The notes: generated by a model from the letters alone, not told the origin. Positions 1-10,302 are shown, numbered from the stretch's first letter. The stretch: DNA of 64,000 nucleotides from Mucilaginibacter gracilis (GCF_003633615.1 NZ_RBKU01000001.1:3720001-3784000), one strand, 5' to 3'. A program made the numbers and translations.

Positions 1-175
1 GGATAATGCCCATTTCGTTCCAGTCCCACTCAATAATATTGCGCCAGTAGTTGCCGCGGGCTATTTCGAAATAGGTTAGGTACACAGCATTGTTAACGTG
101 GCCAAAGGCATCCATATCCGAAAAACGGATGTGGATAGGGGTGGTATACTTAAAGTGGGCAATATTTGGGGTCAT
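1..175 (-). CDS. Acyl-CoA thioesterase, hotdog fold (partial)
   Basis: The minus strand opens with ATG at 173-175 and stays open to the window edge, giving 58 codons of the N-terminus. The stretch IRFSDMDAFGHVNNAVYL is the hallmark of YbgC/4-hydroxybenzoyl-CoA thioesterases: an R-x-x-D-x-D-x-x-G-H-V-N-N active-site loop followed by Y and F-E. Such enzymes hydrolyse acyl-CoA thioesters in the cytoplasm. The 3' part lies outside the window, so substrate and full length cannot be judged. Confidence 0.85.
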   Translation of the reverse strand, partial: MTPNIAHFKYTTPIHIRFSDMDAFGHVNNAVYLTYFEIARGNYWRNIIEWDWNEMGII

Positions 176-259
176 AATCGGTCAATATGTCTTTAATAAA
201 AATTCCTGCACGACAAAATGTCTTGCTGTTCTGTTATTTTGTTCTGTTTTGCGCAAAAT

Positions 260-283
260 AATCAATTGGTACATCAATTGATT
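260..283. promoter_or_regulatory. Perfect palindrome upstream of hsp20
   Basis: Two 9-bp arms, AATCAATTG and CAATTGATT, flank a 6-bp spacer, ending 46 bases before the Hsp20 start. It is a candidate operator for the heat-shock gene or for the divergent thioesterase. No regulator is identifiable from the window. Confidence 0.35.
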
Positions 284-329
284 AACAAGATACGAAGATA
301 ATAAAACAAAAAATTAAGGAGATATAAAA

Positions 330-770
330 ATGACATTAGTAAAATTTGCAAACGGACAAAAAAACAATGGTTTAAACCCATTATTCACCGATGTATTTGA
401 TTCGATATTGAACGATACATTTTTAAGCGAAAGGTTCACCGCTAAAACACCTGCCGTAAACATTGCCGAAACCGAAAACGAGTTCCATATTGAATTGGCC
501 GCTCCGGGTTTAAGCAAAGAGGATTTTAAAATCAGCGTTGAAAAAAACATCTTAACTGTATCTGCCGAAAAGAAAGCTGAAACCGAAGGCACCGACAAAA
601 AATACAGCAAAAAGGAGTTTAGCTATAACGCCTTCACCCGCACATTTACCTTGCCCGAAAGTGTAGACTATACAAAAATTGACGCCACCTACACCGATGG
701 TATTTTGAAACTAAACGTAGCCAAAAAAGAAGAAGCTAAAATTCAAACCCGCGAAATTTCTGTGAAATAA
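330..770 (+). CDS. Small heat shock protein (Hsp20/alpha-crystallin)
   Basis: A 146-residue ATP-independent holdase that binds unfolding cytoplasmic proteins. The alpha-crystallin domain spans about residues 40-135, with the A-x-x-x-P-G-L-x-K-x-D-F motif near 53-66 and the C-terminal G-I-L-x-L-x-V signature near 125-131. Length is typical for bacterial Hsp20. An AAGGAG at 316-321 lies 8 bases before the ATG, which is uncommon in Bacteroidota and supports this start. It is monocistronic, ending before a hairpin terminator, and is likely stress-induced. Confidence 0.93.
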   Translation: MTLVKFANGQKNNGLNPLFTDVFDSILNDTFLSERFTAKTPAVNIAETENEFHIELAAPGLSKEDFKISVEKNILTVSAEKKAETEGTDKKYSKKEFSYNAFTRTFTLPESVDYTKIDATYTDGILKLNVAKKEEAKIQTREISVK

Positions 771-867
771 GGGTTTTCTATATATAGTATGGGCTACCAT
801 GTACGGCATAGTGTAATTGATTTGTGAGTATATACATGGTATTTCATATAGGTTGTTAGTTTAGTTT

Positions 868-903
868 AAACGGGGTGTTGCTTAGGCAACATCCCGTTTT
901 TTT
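868..903. terminator. Bidirectional hairpin terminator
   Basis: A 14-bp stem with one G-T pair (AAACGGGGTGTTGC against GCAACATCCCGTTT) and a 4-base loop, with A-rich and T-rich flanks. It serves hsp20 on + and ppk2 on -, whose stop is at 905. Confidence 0.8.
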
Positions 904-904
904 G

Positions 905-1783
905 TTATTCGCTTTTAAGGATTTTGGCGGCCTCTGTTAACTTGTCTTTTTCGGTTTTATCCAGCACCGGGTATTTCAGTTTCATATCCTCCAAAACCTG
1001 TAACACAATGGTTGATATGGCTATGCGCGTAAACCACTTGTTGTCTGCCGGTATAACGTACCAGGGTGCCTGGTTGGTGGCAGTTTGGTTAATAGCGGTT
1101 TTGTAGGCCGCCATATAATCGTTCCAGTATTGCCGCTCTGCAATATCGGCCGACGAAAATTTCCAGTGTTTATCCGTCTTGTCTATCCGTTTTAAAAAGC
1201 GCGCCTTCTGTTCGTCTTTAGATACGTTTAAAAAAAACTTCACAATAGTAGTACCGTTCCCGGTTAAATGAGTTTCAAAATTACGGATGCTGTTATAACG
1301 TTCATCCCAAAAATCGTCGGTAATTTGGCTAAGAGTATCAATTCCGGGTATGCGCTGGTCAATTACAATTTGCGGGTGTACCTTGCAAACCAGCACATTT
1401 TCGTAGTGCGATCGGTTATGTATGCCTATTCTGCCGCGTTCGGGCAGGGCTTTGTAGTGCCGCCACAAAAAATCATGGTCAAGGTCTTCGGCCGATGGTT
1501 GTTTAAAGCTGTACACCTGGCAGCCCTGCGGGTTTAAGCCCGACATGGTGTGCGCAATTGCGCTATCCTTACCCGCTGCATCCATCGCCTGGAAAATAAT
1601 AAGCAAGGCATGTTTGTTCTCGGCGTAAAGTTCGGTTTGCAGGGCCGATATTTTTTCTATCAAATCCGCTAATATCGCTTCGGCATCCTCTTTTTTATAA
1701 CCTGCGGTGTAATCGGTAGCGTGATCTTTCAGATCGAAATGATCGCCTTTAGAAATTTTAAACTTTTTGATGATATTTTCCAT
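905..1783 (-). CDS. ppk2: Polyphosphate kinase 2 family protein
   Basis: A 292-residue PPK2-family polyphosphate:nucleotide phosphotransferase. A Walker A-like loop FQAMDAAGKDS lies at residues 64-74, followed by the family motif G-R-I-G-I-x-N-R-S-H-Y-E-x-V-L and the lid DKHWKFS. Class I PPK2 enzymes phosphorylate ADP or GDP using polyphosphate; which nucleotide is used here cannot be told. It lies 13 kb from ppk1 and ppx, so the window carries polyphosphate making, using and degrading functions. Confidence 0.92.
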   Translation of the reverse strand: MENIIKKFKISKGDHFDLKDHATDYTAGYKKEDAEAILADLIEKISALQTELYAENKHALLIIFQAMDAAGKDSAIAHTMSGLNPQGCQVYSFKQPSAEDLDHDFLWRHYKALPERGRIGIHNRSHYENVLVCKVHPQIVIDQRIPGIDTLSQITDDFWDERYNSIRNFETHLTGNGTTIVKFFLNVSKDEQKARFLKRIDKTDKHWKFSSADIAERQYWNDYMAAYKTAINQTATNQAPWYVIPADNKWFTRIAISTIVLQVLEDMKLKYPVLDKTEKDKLTEAAKILKSE

Positions 1784-1894
1784 CTAAAAAATAGATTTGT
1801 GCCAAGTTACCCTAAAATTTATCATTAAAACCATCGTTATTAATATTTGTTGTTTTGGTTATGAACTGGAACCTTTATTTCACATCTTTACCCA

Positions 1895-4219
1895 ATGTTT
1901 AAACGTATAAAAAACCGTTTCCTACGCTACTTCGTCATTTTTATATATTTTATTGTAATATTCTTCTGCGCCATCGAACTTAATTTTTTGTGGCTATTCG
2001 GCTATTCGCCCAGTATGGAAGATATCCGTAACCCGTCGATGTCACTCTCGTCCGAAGTTTATTCGGCCGATGGTAAGTTATTGGGCCGGTATTATAAAGA
2101 AAACCGTTCGCCGGTAGAGTTTAAACAAATTTCGCCAAACTTAATTAACGCCCTTGTGGCAACCGAAGATGCCCGTTTTTACCAGCACAACGGGGTCGAC
2201 TTTTTTTCCTTTTTCAGCAGCATCCGGTCAACGGCAAAAGGGGGCAGGCGCGGGGGCAGCACCATTACGCAGCAGTTGGCAAAAAACCTTTTCGAAACAC
2301 GCAAACGCAAATCGCAGGGCTTAATTAGGCGCATACCCATTTTTCGCACCATTGTATTTAAATGTAAAGAGTGGATAACGGCTTATAAAATTGAACACGT
2401 TTACACCAAACAACAAATATTAACCCTGTATTTAAATACCGTGCCATTCGGCAATAACTCTTTTGGCATTAAAACGGCATCAAAAAAATACTTCAATAAA
2501 AACCCCGATGCCGTAAACACCGCTGAGGCCGCCACGCTGATCGGTATGTTAAAGGCAACATCAACCTATAACCCCATCCGTAATCCCGAAAAGGCTGTGG
2601 ACCGCCGCAACACCGTGCTTAAACAAATGGCTAAGTATAATTATATTACTCAGGCCGCTTTAAACACTTTTACCCAGCAACCATTGGGCTTGGATTTAAG
2701 TTATGTTGAGGATGAATCGCAGGGCGACTCATACATACGCCGTGCGGTTGAAAAATGGCTGGCCAAATGGTGTACCGAAAACGATGTTGACCTTTACGAA
2801 GATGGCCTTAAAATATATACCACAATAGATTCGCGTTTGCAGGAATATGCCGAAGAGGCTGTTGCCGAAAAAATGAAAATGCTGCAAAAGCGCTTTGATG
2901 GTATTTGGGGCAAAAAAAACCCGTGGATTGATCCCGATGGTAACGAAATTAAAGACTACACCATTAAGGTTGCCCAAAAGCTGCCCATTTACAAACTGGT
3001 TGATAAAAAGTACGTGGGTAATATGGATTCTATCCGCAAGTTTTTTAGTCGGCCAAAACGCATGAAGGTATTTAGCTGGAAGGGCGAACGCGATACTACT
3101 TTTTCTACGCTGGATTCGATAGCTTATTATGCCCGCCTGCTTAATACCGGTATGATGACCATTGAGCCAACAAGCGGTAAAATTAAAGTTTGGGTTGGCG
3201 GTATCGATCATAAATATTTTAATTACGATCACGTTAACCAGTCTAAACGCCAGGCAGGGTCAACATTTAAACCCTTTGCCTATTTAACCGCTTTAGACAA
3301 TGGTTTTACACCCTGCGATAAATTTACCGATAAACCTGTATCAATTAAATTTACCGATAAGGGTAAAGAAGAAGTTTGGGAACCTAAAAATGCAAACTGG
3401 GTATTTTCGTACCAGGATATGTCGTTACGTTGGGCAATGGGTAAATCTGTTAACTCCATAACGGCGCAGCTTACCGAAAAGGTTGGCTGGGACAAGGTAG
3501 TGCAGTACGCGCACAAATGCGGTATAGAAAGTCACCTCGAATCGGTGCCATCGGTATCGTTAGGTACAAACGATGTTTCTGTTTTTGAGATGGTACGGGC
3601 CTACAGTACATTTTTAAACAGAGGCAGTAAGATAGACCCCTTGCTGGTAACCAAAATTACCGACCAGGAGGGTAATGTTTTACAGGAGTTTACCCTCAAA
3701 ACCGAGAAGGTTTTAAGCGACGAGCTGGCCTGGCTTATGCTCTACATGTTTCGTGGTGGGATGGAAGAACCGGGCGGTACATCGCAAGCTTTATGGGAAT
3801 ACCCCGGCTTATGGAAAAAAAGCAACCAGATAGGCGGCAAAACCGGCACCTCATCGGGTTTTGTTGATGGCTGGTATATGGGTATCACTAAAGATTTGAT
3901 TACCGGTATTTGGGTTGGTGCCGACGACCGCAGCGTACATTTTACCACTGCCGAATCGGGAGAAGGTTCGCACACTGCGCTTCCTGTTTTTGGCCGCTTT
4001 ATGGAAAAAGTATATGCCGACCCGCAATCGGGCTACACGTACGGATTGTTCCCTAAACCCTGGACTAAAATAACCAAACAGTACGATTGCCCGTCGCCGC
4101 AGATAAAGGCTGATACCCTTTCGTCGGACAGTTCAAGCACCGATTCTGCAATGACACCTGAGCCGCTACCGGCTGAAGAAAATAAGGAGAAAGAAAATCA
4201 GCCCGGCGCAAATAAATAG
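1895..4219 (+). CDS. Bifunctional class A penicillin-binding protein (PBP1a)
   Basis: A 774-residue peptidoglycan glycosyltransferase/transpeptidase anchored by one N-terminal membrane segment (about 10-35). The GT51 domain shows the catalytic glutamate in ATEDARFYQHNGVD (E91) and the GGSTITQQLAKNLF motif. The transpeptidase domain has the acyl-serine in STFK (S456), SVN (S518) and KTGT (K649). It polymerises and crosslinks glycan strands in the periplasm. The C-terminal tail of about 30 residues is Ser/Pro/Glu-rich and disordered-looking. All catalytic motifs are intact. Confidence 0.96.
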   Translation: MFKRIKNRFLRYFVIFIYFIVIFFCAIELNFLWLFGYSPSMEDIRNPSMSLSSEVYSADGKLLGRYYKENRSPVEFKQISPNLINALVATEDARFYQHNGVDFFSFFSSIRSTAKGGRRGGSTITQQLAKNLFETRKRKSQGLIRRIPIFRTIVFKCKEWITAYKIEHVYTKQQILTLYLNTVPFGNNSFGIKTASKKYFNKNPDAVNTAEAATLIGMLKATSTYNPIRNPEKAVDRRNTVLKQMAKYNYITQAALNTFTQQPLGLDLSYVEDESQGDSYIRRAVEKWLAKWCTENDVDLYEDGLKIYTTIDSRLQEYAEEAVAEKMKMLQKRFDGIWGKKNPWIDPDGNEIKDYTIKVAQKLPIYKLVDKKYVGNMDSIRKFFSRPKRMKVFSWKGERDTTFSTLDSIAYYARLLNTGMMTIEPTSGKIKVWVGGIDHKYFNYDHVNQSKRQAGSTFKPFAYLTALDNGFTPCDKFTDKPVSIKFTDKGKEEVWEPKNANWVFSYQDMSLRWAMGKSVNSITAQLTEKVGWDKVVQYAHKCGIESHLESVPSVSLGTNDVSVFEMVRAYSTFLNRGSKIDPLLVTKITDQEGNVLQEFTLKTEKVLSDELAWLMLYMFRGGMEEPGGTSQALWEYPGLWKKSNQIGGKTGTSSGFVDGWYMGITKDLITGIWVGADDRSVHFTTAESGEGSHTALPVFGRFMEKVYADPQSGYTYGLFPKPWTKITKQYDCPSPQIKADTLSSDSSSTDSAMTPEPLPAEENKEKENQPGANK

Positions 4220-4294
4220 TGTACTTGCTCGTTAATTTAAATAGTTTAATTTTACGAATAAAACATCAACATCCTGTACTAAACGCCTTTGCAT

Positions 4295-7200
4295 ATGAAT
4301 AAACGCTACTCATTTCCGCGTATACTATTAACTGTTTTTTTGTTCCTGTTTTTGTTGGCAGGGCTGTTTTTAACACCGGGCACAGCCCTGGCGCAAGGCT
4401 TTGGGCAAAATAAGGTGAGGTATAAAAACCTGGACTTTAAGGTTTACAAAACCCCTCACTTCGAGATTTACTACTACATTAAAAACGACAGCCTCATTAA
4501 GCGTTTTGCACAGGAGAGCGAGCTATGGTACACCTTGCACCAGCAGGTTTTTCGCGATACGTTTAAAAAGCCTAACCCCATTATATTATATGCCGATCAC
4601 CCCGATTTTCAACAAACTACTGCCATTGATGGCGAAATTAGCGTAGGCACCGGCGGCGTTACCGAAGGTTTAAAAAACCGGGTTGTAATGCCTTTTATGG
4701 AAACCAACCAAACCACCAGGCACGTAATAGGGCACGAGTTGGTACATGCTTTTCAATACCACTCGCTGCTTGATAACGATACTACTAGTTTTTCTGAAAT
4801 AAATAACCTGCCGCTCTGGATGATAGAGGGTATGGCCGAATACCTTTCGTTAGGAAAAAAGGATGCCTACACCGCTATGTGGATGCGCGATGCTTACCTT
4901 AATAAAGATATACCAAGCATTAAGGACCTTACCGAAACTAATAAATACTTCCCTTACCGTTATGGCGAGGCATTTTGGTCGTACATCGGTTCAACCTATG
5001 GCGATACCATTATTGTTCCGTTCTTTAAAAATGTGGCGCGTTTCGGGCTCGATTATGGCATCCGCAAAACCTTTGGTTACGACGAAAAAACATTGTCGCG
5101 CTTATGGAAAAGCTCTATACAATCCATGTATAAACCTTACCTAAAGGATACCACACAAACCCCGGTAGGTAAAAAGCTGATTGATTTCCACAACTCCGGC
5201 GAAATGAACGTGGCCCCGGCTATTAGTCCGGATGGTAAGTATTTAACCTTTTTGTCCGAAAAAAATCTCTTTACTATCGACCTTTATCTGGCCGATGCGC
5301 ATACGGGAAAGGTAATTAAAAAATTAACCAGTAAAGTATCTAACACCCATATCGACGAATTTAACTTTATCGAATCGGCAGGAGCCTGGTCGCCGGATAG
5401 TAAACGCTTTGCATTCAGCGTTTTTGGCGGCGGACGCAATAAATTGATAATTGTTGATGTTGCATCTGGCCGCATACTAAACGAGTTATCAATGGGTAAG
5501 GCCGAACAGTTTAGCTATGTATCATGGTCGCCAAACGGGCAGGATATAGTTTTCTCGGGCATGTCTAACGGGGAAAGCGATTTGTATAGCTATAACCTCG
5601 TAAGTAAAAAACTTACTCAGTTAACCAACGATAAATATTCCGATTATCAGCCAAGTTTTTCGCACGATGGCAGCAAAATAGTTTTTGCCAGCGACCGCAC
5701 TACTTACGATAAATCGTTAAGCCAGACCATCACCTTTAACCTTGCCGTAATGGATGTAGCCACAGGTAAGGTAACCGATATTGATGTTTTTAATGGCGCC
5801 AATAACTTAAATCCGCAATTCTCTTCAGACGATAAGCAAATCTACTTTCTTTCCAACCGCGATGGTTTCCGTAATCTGTACCGATACACCCTGGCCGATG
5901 GCAAAGTTGAGCAGTTAACCGATTTATTTACCGGCATAAGCGGCATTACCGAATATGCTCCGGCCCTAAGTATTTCTAACAATAACGATATTGCTTACTC
6001 GTATTACCGCGCCCAAAAGTATGCGCTTTACAATGCCAAGGCTACTGATTTTAAACCGGTAACCGTTGGCCCGCAGCAACTTAACTTTGATGCCGCTATG
6101 CTGCCGCCGTTAAAAGCAGTAGGGGTTGATTTGATTAACTCCAACCTTAACAATTACCTGGCCTATCAAAAAATACCAACCGACTCTATTAAAACAATTA
6201 AATACCGTCCGCAGTTTAAGCTCGACTACCTGGCGAGCAGTGGCGTGGGCGTTGGTGTAAACACACAGTACGGCGCCGGCCTTGCCAGTGGTGTACAAGG
6301 TATTTTTAGCGATATATTGGGCCGCAACCAGCTTTATGTAGGTGCAGCTATTAATGGCGAAATTTACGATTTTGGTGGCCAATTTGCCTACATCAACCAA
6401 TCCCATCGTTGGGATTTTGGCGTATCTGTATCGCACATACCCTACCAGTTTGGTATAGGTACAACCACTATTGAGCACCAAACCATAAGCGGGAAAAACG
6501 TTCCGTTACTTTCCTACAATACCGATATCATCCGTAACTTTCAGGATGGTACCAATGTTTTTACATCGTACCCAATCTCAAAAATTACGCGTATAGAGTT
6601 TGGTGCGGGTATATCATACAATTACTTCCGTGTTGACAGGTATAACGATTTGTATACCATTGATACAGTAGCTGGCAACCTTCAACCTGGCCAATATGTA
6701 GGTAGTGATAAGAAAAAGGTATCAAACGATGATGAAAGCACCTTAACCAATTATAATTTAAGGGCTTATGCATTATATTCGTTTAATGTGGGCCTTGTTG
6801 GCGATAACTCGTTTTTTGGTATAGCAGCACCTTTAGAGGGCTTCCGTTACCGCATAGGAGCCAATTTTAATTTCGGCACTTATCAGTTTATCTCACCAAC
6901 TATCGATTTGCGTAAGTACTTTCGCCTACAGCCCGTAACGCTGGCCGCAAGGCTATCCGGCTACGGCAGGTTTGCCGCTAACAGTGCAACCAATGGTTTG
7001 TATCCTTTATTTTTGGGCTATCCTTATCTTATCAGGGGGTATGAATCGCAGAGCTTTTACAACTCAACCAAGACGTCAACCAACGGTTACAGTATCGACC
7101 AGTTGTTTGGTAACCGGATAGCATTATTTAACCTGGAGGCCCGTTTACCTTTTACCGGTCCCGAAAAATTAGCCGTTATTAAATCGAAACTGTTGTTTAC

Positions 7201-7489
7201 CGATTTGAACGTGTTTTTTGATGCGGGTTTAGCCTGGAGCGCGGGCGATAAAGTTACCTATGGCCTTGACCCTCAATATTTACGCACCGAACAAACCGGG
7301 GTGGACCCAACAACGGGTAAGCCGGTTACTACCCGCATTTATAGCCACGTACCGTCAACAAGTGTAGGTATATCATTACGGATAAACGTATTTGGGGCGC
7401 TAATTTTAGAGCCTTACTTAGCCATACCTTTCCAACGTACCGATGTTACTTACCCCGTATTTGGGCTAAACTTTGCACCGGGCTGGTAA
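4295..7489 (+). CDS. Outer-membrane metalloprotease/beta-propeller/barrel protein
   Basis: About 1064 residues from the ATG at 4295; an in-frame TTG two codons upstream is less likely. A Sec signal peptide covers about 35 residues. A gluzincin-like HELVH motif (H147-H151) with downstream W-M-I-E-G-M-A-E-Y indicates a peptidase MA-like zinc protease. Residues of about 300-600 contain repeated S-P-D-G-K / F-S-x-D-x-K blades typical of TolB/PD40 propellers. The final 400 residues are rich in alternating aromatic strands ending in F-G-L-N-F-A-P-G-W, like a BamA/Omp85-type barrel. It is probably a secreted or surface protein of the outer membrane. Substrate unknown. Confidence 0.8.
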   Translation: MNKRYSFPRILLTVFLFLFLLAGLFLTPGTALAQGFGQNKVRYKNLDFKVYKTPHFEIYYYIKNDSLIKRFAQESELWYTLHQQVFRDTFKKPNPIILYADHPDFQQTTAIDGEISVGTGGVTEGLKNRVVMPFMETNQTTRHVIGHELVHAFQYHSLLDNDTTSFSEINNLPLWMIEGMAEYLSLGKKDAYTAMWMRDAYLNKDIPSIKDLTETNKYFPYRYGEAFWSYIGSTYGDTIIVPFFKNVARFGLDYGIRKTFGYDEKTLSRLWKSSIQSMYKPYLKDTTQTPVGKKLIDFHNSGEMNVAPAISPDGKYLTFLSEKNLFTIDLYLADAHTGKVIKKLTSKVSNTHIDEFNFIESAGAWSPDSKRFAFSVFGGGRNKLIIVDVASGRILNELSMGKAEQFSYVSWSPNGQDIVFSGMSNGESDLYSYNLVSKKLTQLTNDKYSDYQPSFSHDGSKIVFASDRTTYDKSLSQTITFNLAVMDVATGKVTDIDVFNGANNLNPQFSSDDKQIYFLSNRDGFRNLYRYTLADGKVEQLTDLFTGISGITEYAPALSISNNNDIAYSYYRAQKYALYNAKATDFKPVTVGPQQLNFDAAMLPPLKAVGVDLINSNLNNYLAYQKIPTDSIKTIKYRPQFKLDYLASSGVGVGVNTQYGAGLASGVQGIFSDILGRNQLYVGAAINGEIYDFGGQFAYINQSHRWDFGVSVSHIPYQFGIGTTTIEHQTISGKNVPLLSYNTDIIRNFQDGTNVFTSYPISKITRIEFGAGISYNYFRVDRYNDLYTIDTVAGNLQPGQYVGSDKKKVSNDDESTLTNYNLRAYALYSFNVGLVGDNSFFGIAAPLEGFRYRIGANFNFGTYQFISPTIDLRKYFRLQPVTLAARLSGYGRFAANSATNGLYPLFLGYPYLIRGYESQSFYNSTKTSTNGYSIDQLFGNRIALFNLEARLPFTGPEKLAVIKSKLLFTDLNVFFDAGLAWSAGDKVTYGLDPQYLRTEQTGVDPTTGKPVTTRIYSHVPSTSVGISLRINVFGALILEPYLAIPFQRTDVTYPVFGLNFAPGW

Positions 7490-7501
7490 ATCAACCTAAA
7501 C

Positions 7502-7540
7502 AAAAAGCCCCGCTTCGGAAGTACCGAAGCGGGGCTTTTT
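7502..7540. terminator. Strong bidirectional terminator
   Basis: Near-perfect inverted repeat: AAAAAGCCCCGCTTCGG and CCGAAGCGGGGCTTTTT with loop AAGTA. It ends the barrel-protein transcript and can also stop the lipoprotein gene transcribed from the other side. Confidence 0.92.
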
Positions 7541-7557
7541 GTTTTTTAACATACTCC

Positions 7558-7755
7558 TTACATTTTTGGTGGAGTTTTGGTTGTGTCTTTTTTAGTGGTA
7601 TCAGTAGGCGTACTCATGGTTGATGTTGAATCTTTTACCGTAGTTGTAGTACTGGTGGTATCGCTACCGTCAGTTTTTTTTGTTGAACTGCAACCCGCAG
7701 CTATTGAACCTATCATTGCCGCGACAAGGGCGAAACTTAAAACTTGCTTTTTCAT
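7558..7755 (-). CDS. Small Thr/Ser-rich lipoprotein
   Basis: A 65-residue protein with a lipoprotein signal peptide: hydrophobic segment 5-20 then lipobox I-A-A-G-C (C22). The mature part is almost only Thr, Ser, Asp and Lys, so it is presumably a flexible, unfolded tether in the periplasm or outer membrane. No domain is recognisable and function is unknown. Confidence 0.75.
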   Translation of the reverse strand: MKKQVLSFALVAAMIGSIAAGCSSTKKTDGSDTTSTTTTVKDSTSTMSTPTDTTKKDTTKTPPKM

Positions 7756-7859
7756 AATGTTGTAGATTATTTGATGTTTTTAAATTATCGATATAAATTT
7801 AAAACCCCATAACCGCCAATTTGTTTGCATTATATAGCAAGCCAACCTAAGCACCTTGT

Positions 7860-8651
7860 TTAACCGAAGTGCTTTTTTATGGTAGCTAACAACTCGGCTG
7901 TTATTTTGCCGTTTGTGGCTACCACCTCGCGGGTGTTAAACAAATCGGTTCCGCCAGTAAAATTAACTACTTCGCCGCCTGCCTGGCGCACTATAACAAT
8001 ACCTGCGGCCATATCATACGAGTTTAAATTGTACTCGTAATAGCCGTCAAAACGTCCACAGGCGGTATATGCCAAATCCACCGCAGCCGATCCTAAACGC
8101 CGTAAGCCGTGGCAACCGCGCATTAATTCGGCAAATAAATCAATAAAAGCCTGTTGTTTCTCAAAATTGTAATACGGGAAACCGGTAGCCAATAACGTAT
8201 CGGCAATTTTAAGGCTTTTGGTTACTTTAATTTCCTTACCGTTTAAGTAAGCCGGCGAACCTTTCCAGGCATAAAAGCATTCGTCCTGGTTTATTTCGTA
8301 CACAACGCCTAACACCAGTTCATCATACTCCTGCAAGGCAATACTAACCGAAAATACGGGTAGGCCATGTATAAAATTGGTAGTACCATCCAGCGGGTCA
8401 ATTATCCAGGTATAACGCTCTCCAATTTGGTTCTTTGTTTTTTCTTCGGTAATAAAACCGGCTTCGGGTAATATTTTTTCCAGGGCGGCCACAATTTGTT
8501 CTTCGGCTCCTTTGTCTACATACGATACAAGGTCGTTCAAGCCTTTGTACTCAACACTGTCCTGGTTGAATTTTTTACGCTCCTGGCGGATAAAATCGCC
8601 TACCTGTTTTGATAGTGCAATAACTTCATTTGCTATGGTTTCGAGCTGCAT
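7860..8651 (-). CDS. suhB: Inositol monophosphatase family protein
   Basis: A 263-residue Mg-dependent phosphatase of the IMPase fold. Metal ligands are visible: E70 in the ITEEK segment, D85 and D88 in IIDPLDGTTNFIHG, and D in NSYDMAAG near 213. In bacteria SuhB dephosphorylates myo-inositol 1-phosphate or related sugar phosphates and can act in rRNA antitermination; which applies here is open. It is the last gene of an lgt-gtrA-suhB operon, overlapping gtrA by 26 bases. Confidence 0.9.
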   Translation of the reverse strand: MQLETIANEVIALSKQVGDFIRQERKKFNQDSVEYKGLNDLVSYVDKGAEEQIVAALEKILPEAGFITEEKTKNQIGERYTWIIDPLDGTTNFIHGLPVFSVSIALQEYDELVLGVVYEINQDECFYAWKGSPAYLNGKEIKVTKSLKIADTLLATGFPYYNFEKQQAFIDLFAELMRGCHGLRRLGSAAVDLAYTACGRFDGYYEYNLNSYDMAAGIVIVRQAGGEVVNFTGGTDLFNTREVVATNGKITAELLATIKKHFG

Positions 8652-9111
8652 GATGTCTTAATGATAAATTGAAAGAGAAAAATTTATGTACAAAAAAGCT
8701 TAAAAAAAACAAGCTCAGGGCGGCCGCAGGCCTTGCTATGATGGGGTTGATATTTAAACGCTTAACCAGAATAGCCAAAATGCCCAAATTGGCAAAAAAA
8801 CCCAATGTTGCTACGCCCGAAAATCTGACAAACTGTTTTCCCGGCGACAAGCTCGATTCCGAAAAAACCAGAAACCGGGTTATTAAAAAGTTAACCATTA
8901 CGCCTAAAAAAAACGAAATGGCAAACGATAAAACATACCGCGATACATCAAGGCCGAGCACGTTGTACAAGTTATTGCTAAACACATAATCGTAAAGCAG
9001 GTAATAGGCAAGCATATCAACCGCAAAACCCACCCCTGCCGAAAGTACAAAACGTACCACCTGGTTTTTAAGTAGGCGTTTCCACAAGCCTGGTTGGTTA
9101 CTCACTGTCAT
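8626..9111 (-). CDS. GtrA family membrane protein
   Basis: 161 residues with four predicted membrane segments (about 17-37, 50-75, 90-112, 122-145). The first, [19 protein letters not shown], has the G-x-x-x-x-x-D spacing of the GtrA family, which moves lipid-linked sugars or takes part in glycan export. It starts with a 4-base ATGA overlap at the lgt stop and overlaps suhB at its end, so translation is probably coupled. Confidence 0.85.
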   Translation of the reverse strand: MTVSNQPGLWKRLLKNQVVRFVLSAGVGFAVDMLAYYLLYDYVFSNNLYNVLGLDVSRYVLSFAISFFLGVMVNFLITRFLVFSESSLSPGKQFVRFSGVATLGFFANLGILAILVKRLNINPIIARPAAALSLFFLSFFVHKFFSFNLSLRHHAARNHSK

Positions 9112-10271
9112 GCCTGGCTGGTTTCGGCTTCTTTATTGCGTAGGGCGTTGGCTATAAAAACAATTCCTGTTATAAATAAAATTAGTGATATCAATTCGGC
9201 TTGGGTAAATGGTATACCTGCAACATGGTACTTGGTGTTTACACGGATAAGCTCAATTAAAAAGCGTTCTAAACCGTTTAAAACCAAATATACACCCCAC
9301 ATTAACCCCGGCAAGTTTAATTTGCTGCGCTGGCTCCAAAGTAAAACAAATAACAAAAGGCAAATTACCGATTCGTAAAACGATGTTGGAAAAACAGCTA
9401 CCGGTAACTCGGCACAAAACTTACCAACGCAATTGGGTATGTGTACGCCCTCGCTGTTTACGTTATGCGGAAACTTAAATGCCCACATCCAATCGGGCGC
9501 CCAGCTTAACCAGCCCGGTTTAGGCGCAGTATTATTGATACCCCAATCGCCATCGCCCGACATTTGACAGCCTATGCGGCCCACACCATAGGCTAACATC
9601 ATTCCCGGTGCGCCAATATCCAGCATATCTATCCATTTTACTCCGTTTTTGCCAGCCACGTATAGTACCGCCGCACCGCCGCATATCAGGCCTCCATAAA
9701 AGGTTAATCCGCTAAAGCCAATTAATTCTTTTACCGGGTCGGCCATAAACCTGTCCCAATTTTCTAAGCCATCAAATACTTTGGCACCCAAAAATCCCCA
9801 TACGGCGGCCCAAAGCAGTATGCTGCCCATCAACTCGTAAGGGTGTACGGTAACCTCAACATTTTTTGGGGTAGGCAGTTGTTGTTGTTTCTTTTCGTAA
9901 TAGGCCCAATAAGCAAACACAGCGGCCAAAATAAATCCACCCGGCCAGTTGCCGTGTGCCGATAATAAAAAATCCTGAGGATTATCTACCATAGCGCGGT
10001 AGTTTAAGGCAGCATCTAAAATTTTATAACCTATTAAAAAACCAAAAAAGGCATTCATGGCCATATCACCTATCGAGGCTGGTTCGCCCTGCAAAACCAT
10101 TTTTTTAAATGAATGAACACGGCCCAGTTGCTCTTTGCGCTTAAACTCTTGCTCAAATGCCCAAAAACCGCCCATAAAGGCAATGGCCACAAAAAAACCA
10201 AAAGTTTGAATAGGTAAAGGAAAGTTGTATCCCGTAAAATATTTAATAAGTTCGGTTATGGTTGGAAACAT
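9108..10271 (-). CDS. lgt: Prolipoprotein diacylglyceryl transferase
   Basis: A 387-residue integral membrane enzyme that transfers diacylglyceryl from phosphatidylglycerol to the lipobox cysteine of prolipoproteins. The signature [17 protein letters not shown] is intact and there are about seven membrane segments. It is longer than the E. coli enzyme (about 290), as usual in Bacteroidota, with extra cytoplasmic loops. It is the first gene of the operon with gtrA and suhB. Confidence 0.94.
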   Translation of the reverse strand: MFPTITELIKYFTGYNFPLPIQTFGFFVAIAFMGGFWAFEQEFKRKEQLGRVHSFKKMVLQGEPASIGDMAMNAFFGFLIGYKILDAALNYRAMVDNPQDFLLSAHGNWPGGFILAAVFAYWAYYEKKQQQLPTPKNVEVTVHPYELMGSILLWAAVWGFLGAKVFDGLENWDRFMADPVKELIGFSGLTFYGGLICGGAAVLYVAGKNGVKWIDMLDIGAPGMMLAYGVGRIGCQMSGDGDWGINNTAPKPGWLSWAPDWMWAFKFPHNVNSEGVHIPNCVGKFCAELPVAVFPTSFYESVICLLLFVLLWSQRSKLNLPGLMWGVYLVLNGLERFLIELIRVNTKYHVAGIPFTQAELISLILFITGIVFIANALRNKEAETSQA

Positions 10272-10302
10272 TGAGGTAGTGTTTTTTTGGCTAATATAAA
10301 AA

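Noticed and set aside
90..281. 63-codon + strand frame at the left edge
   Set aside because: It is antisense to the thioesterase start and runs through the hsp20 upstream region; composition is not protein-like.
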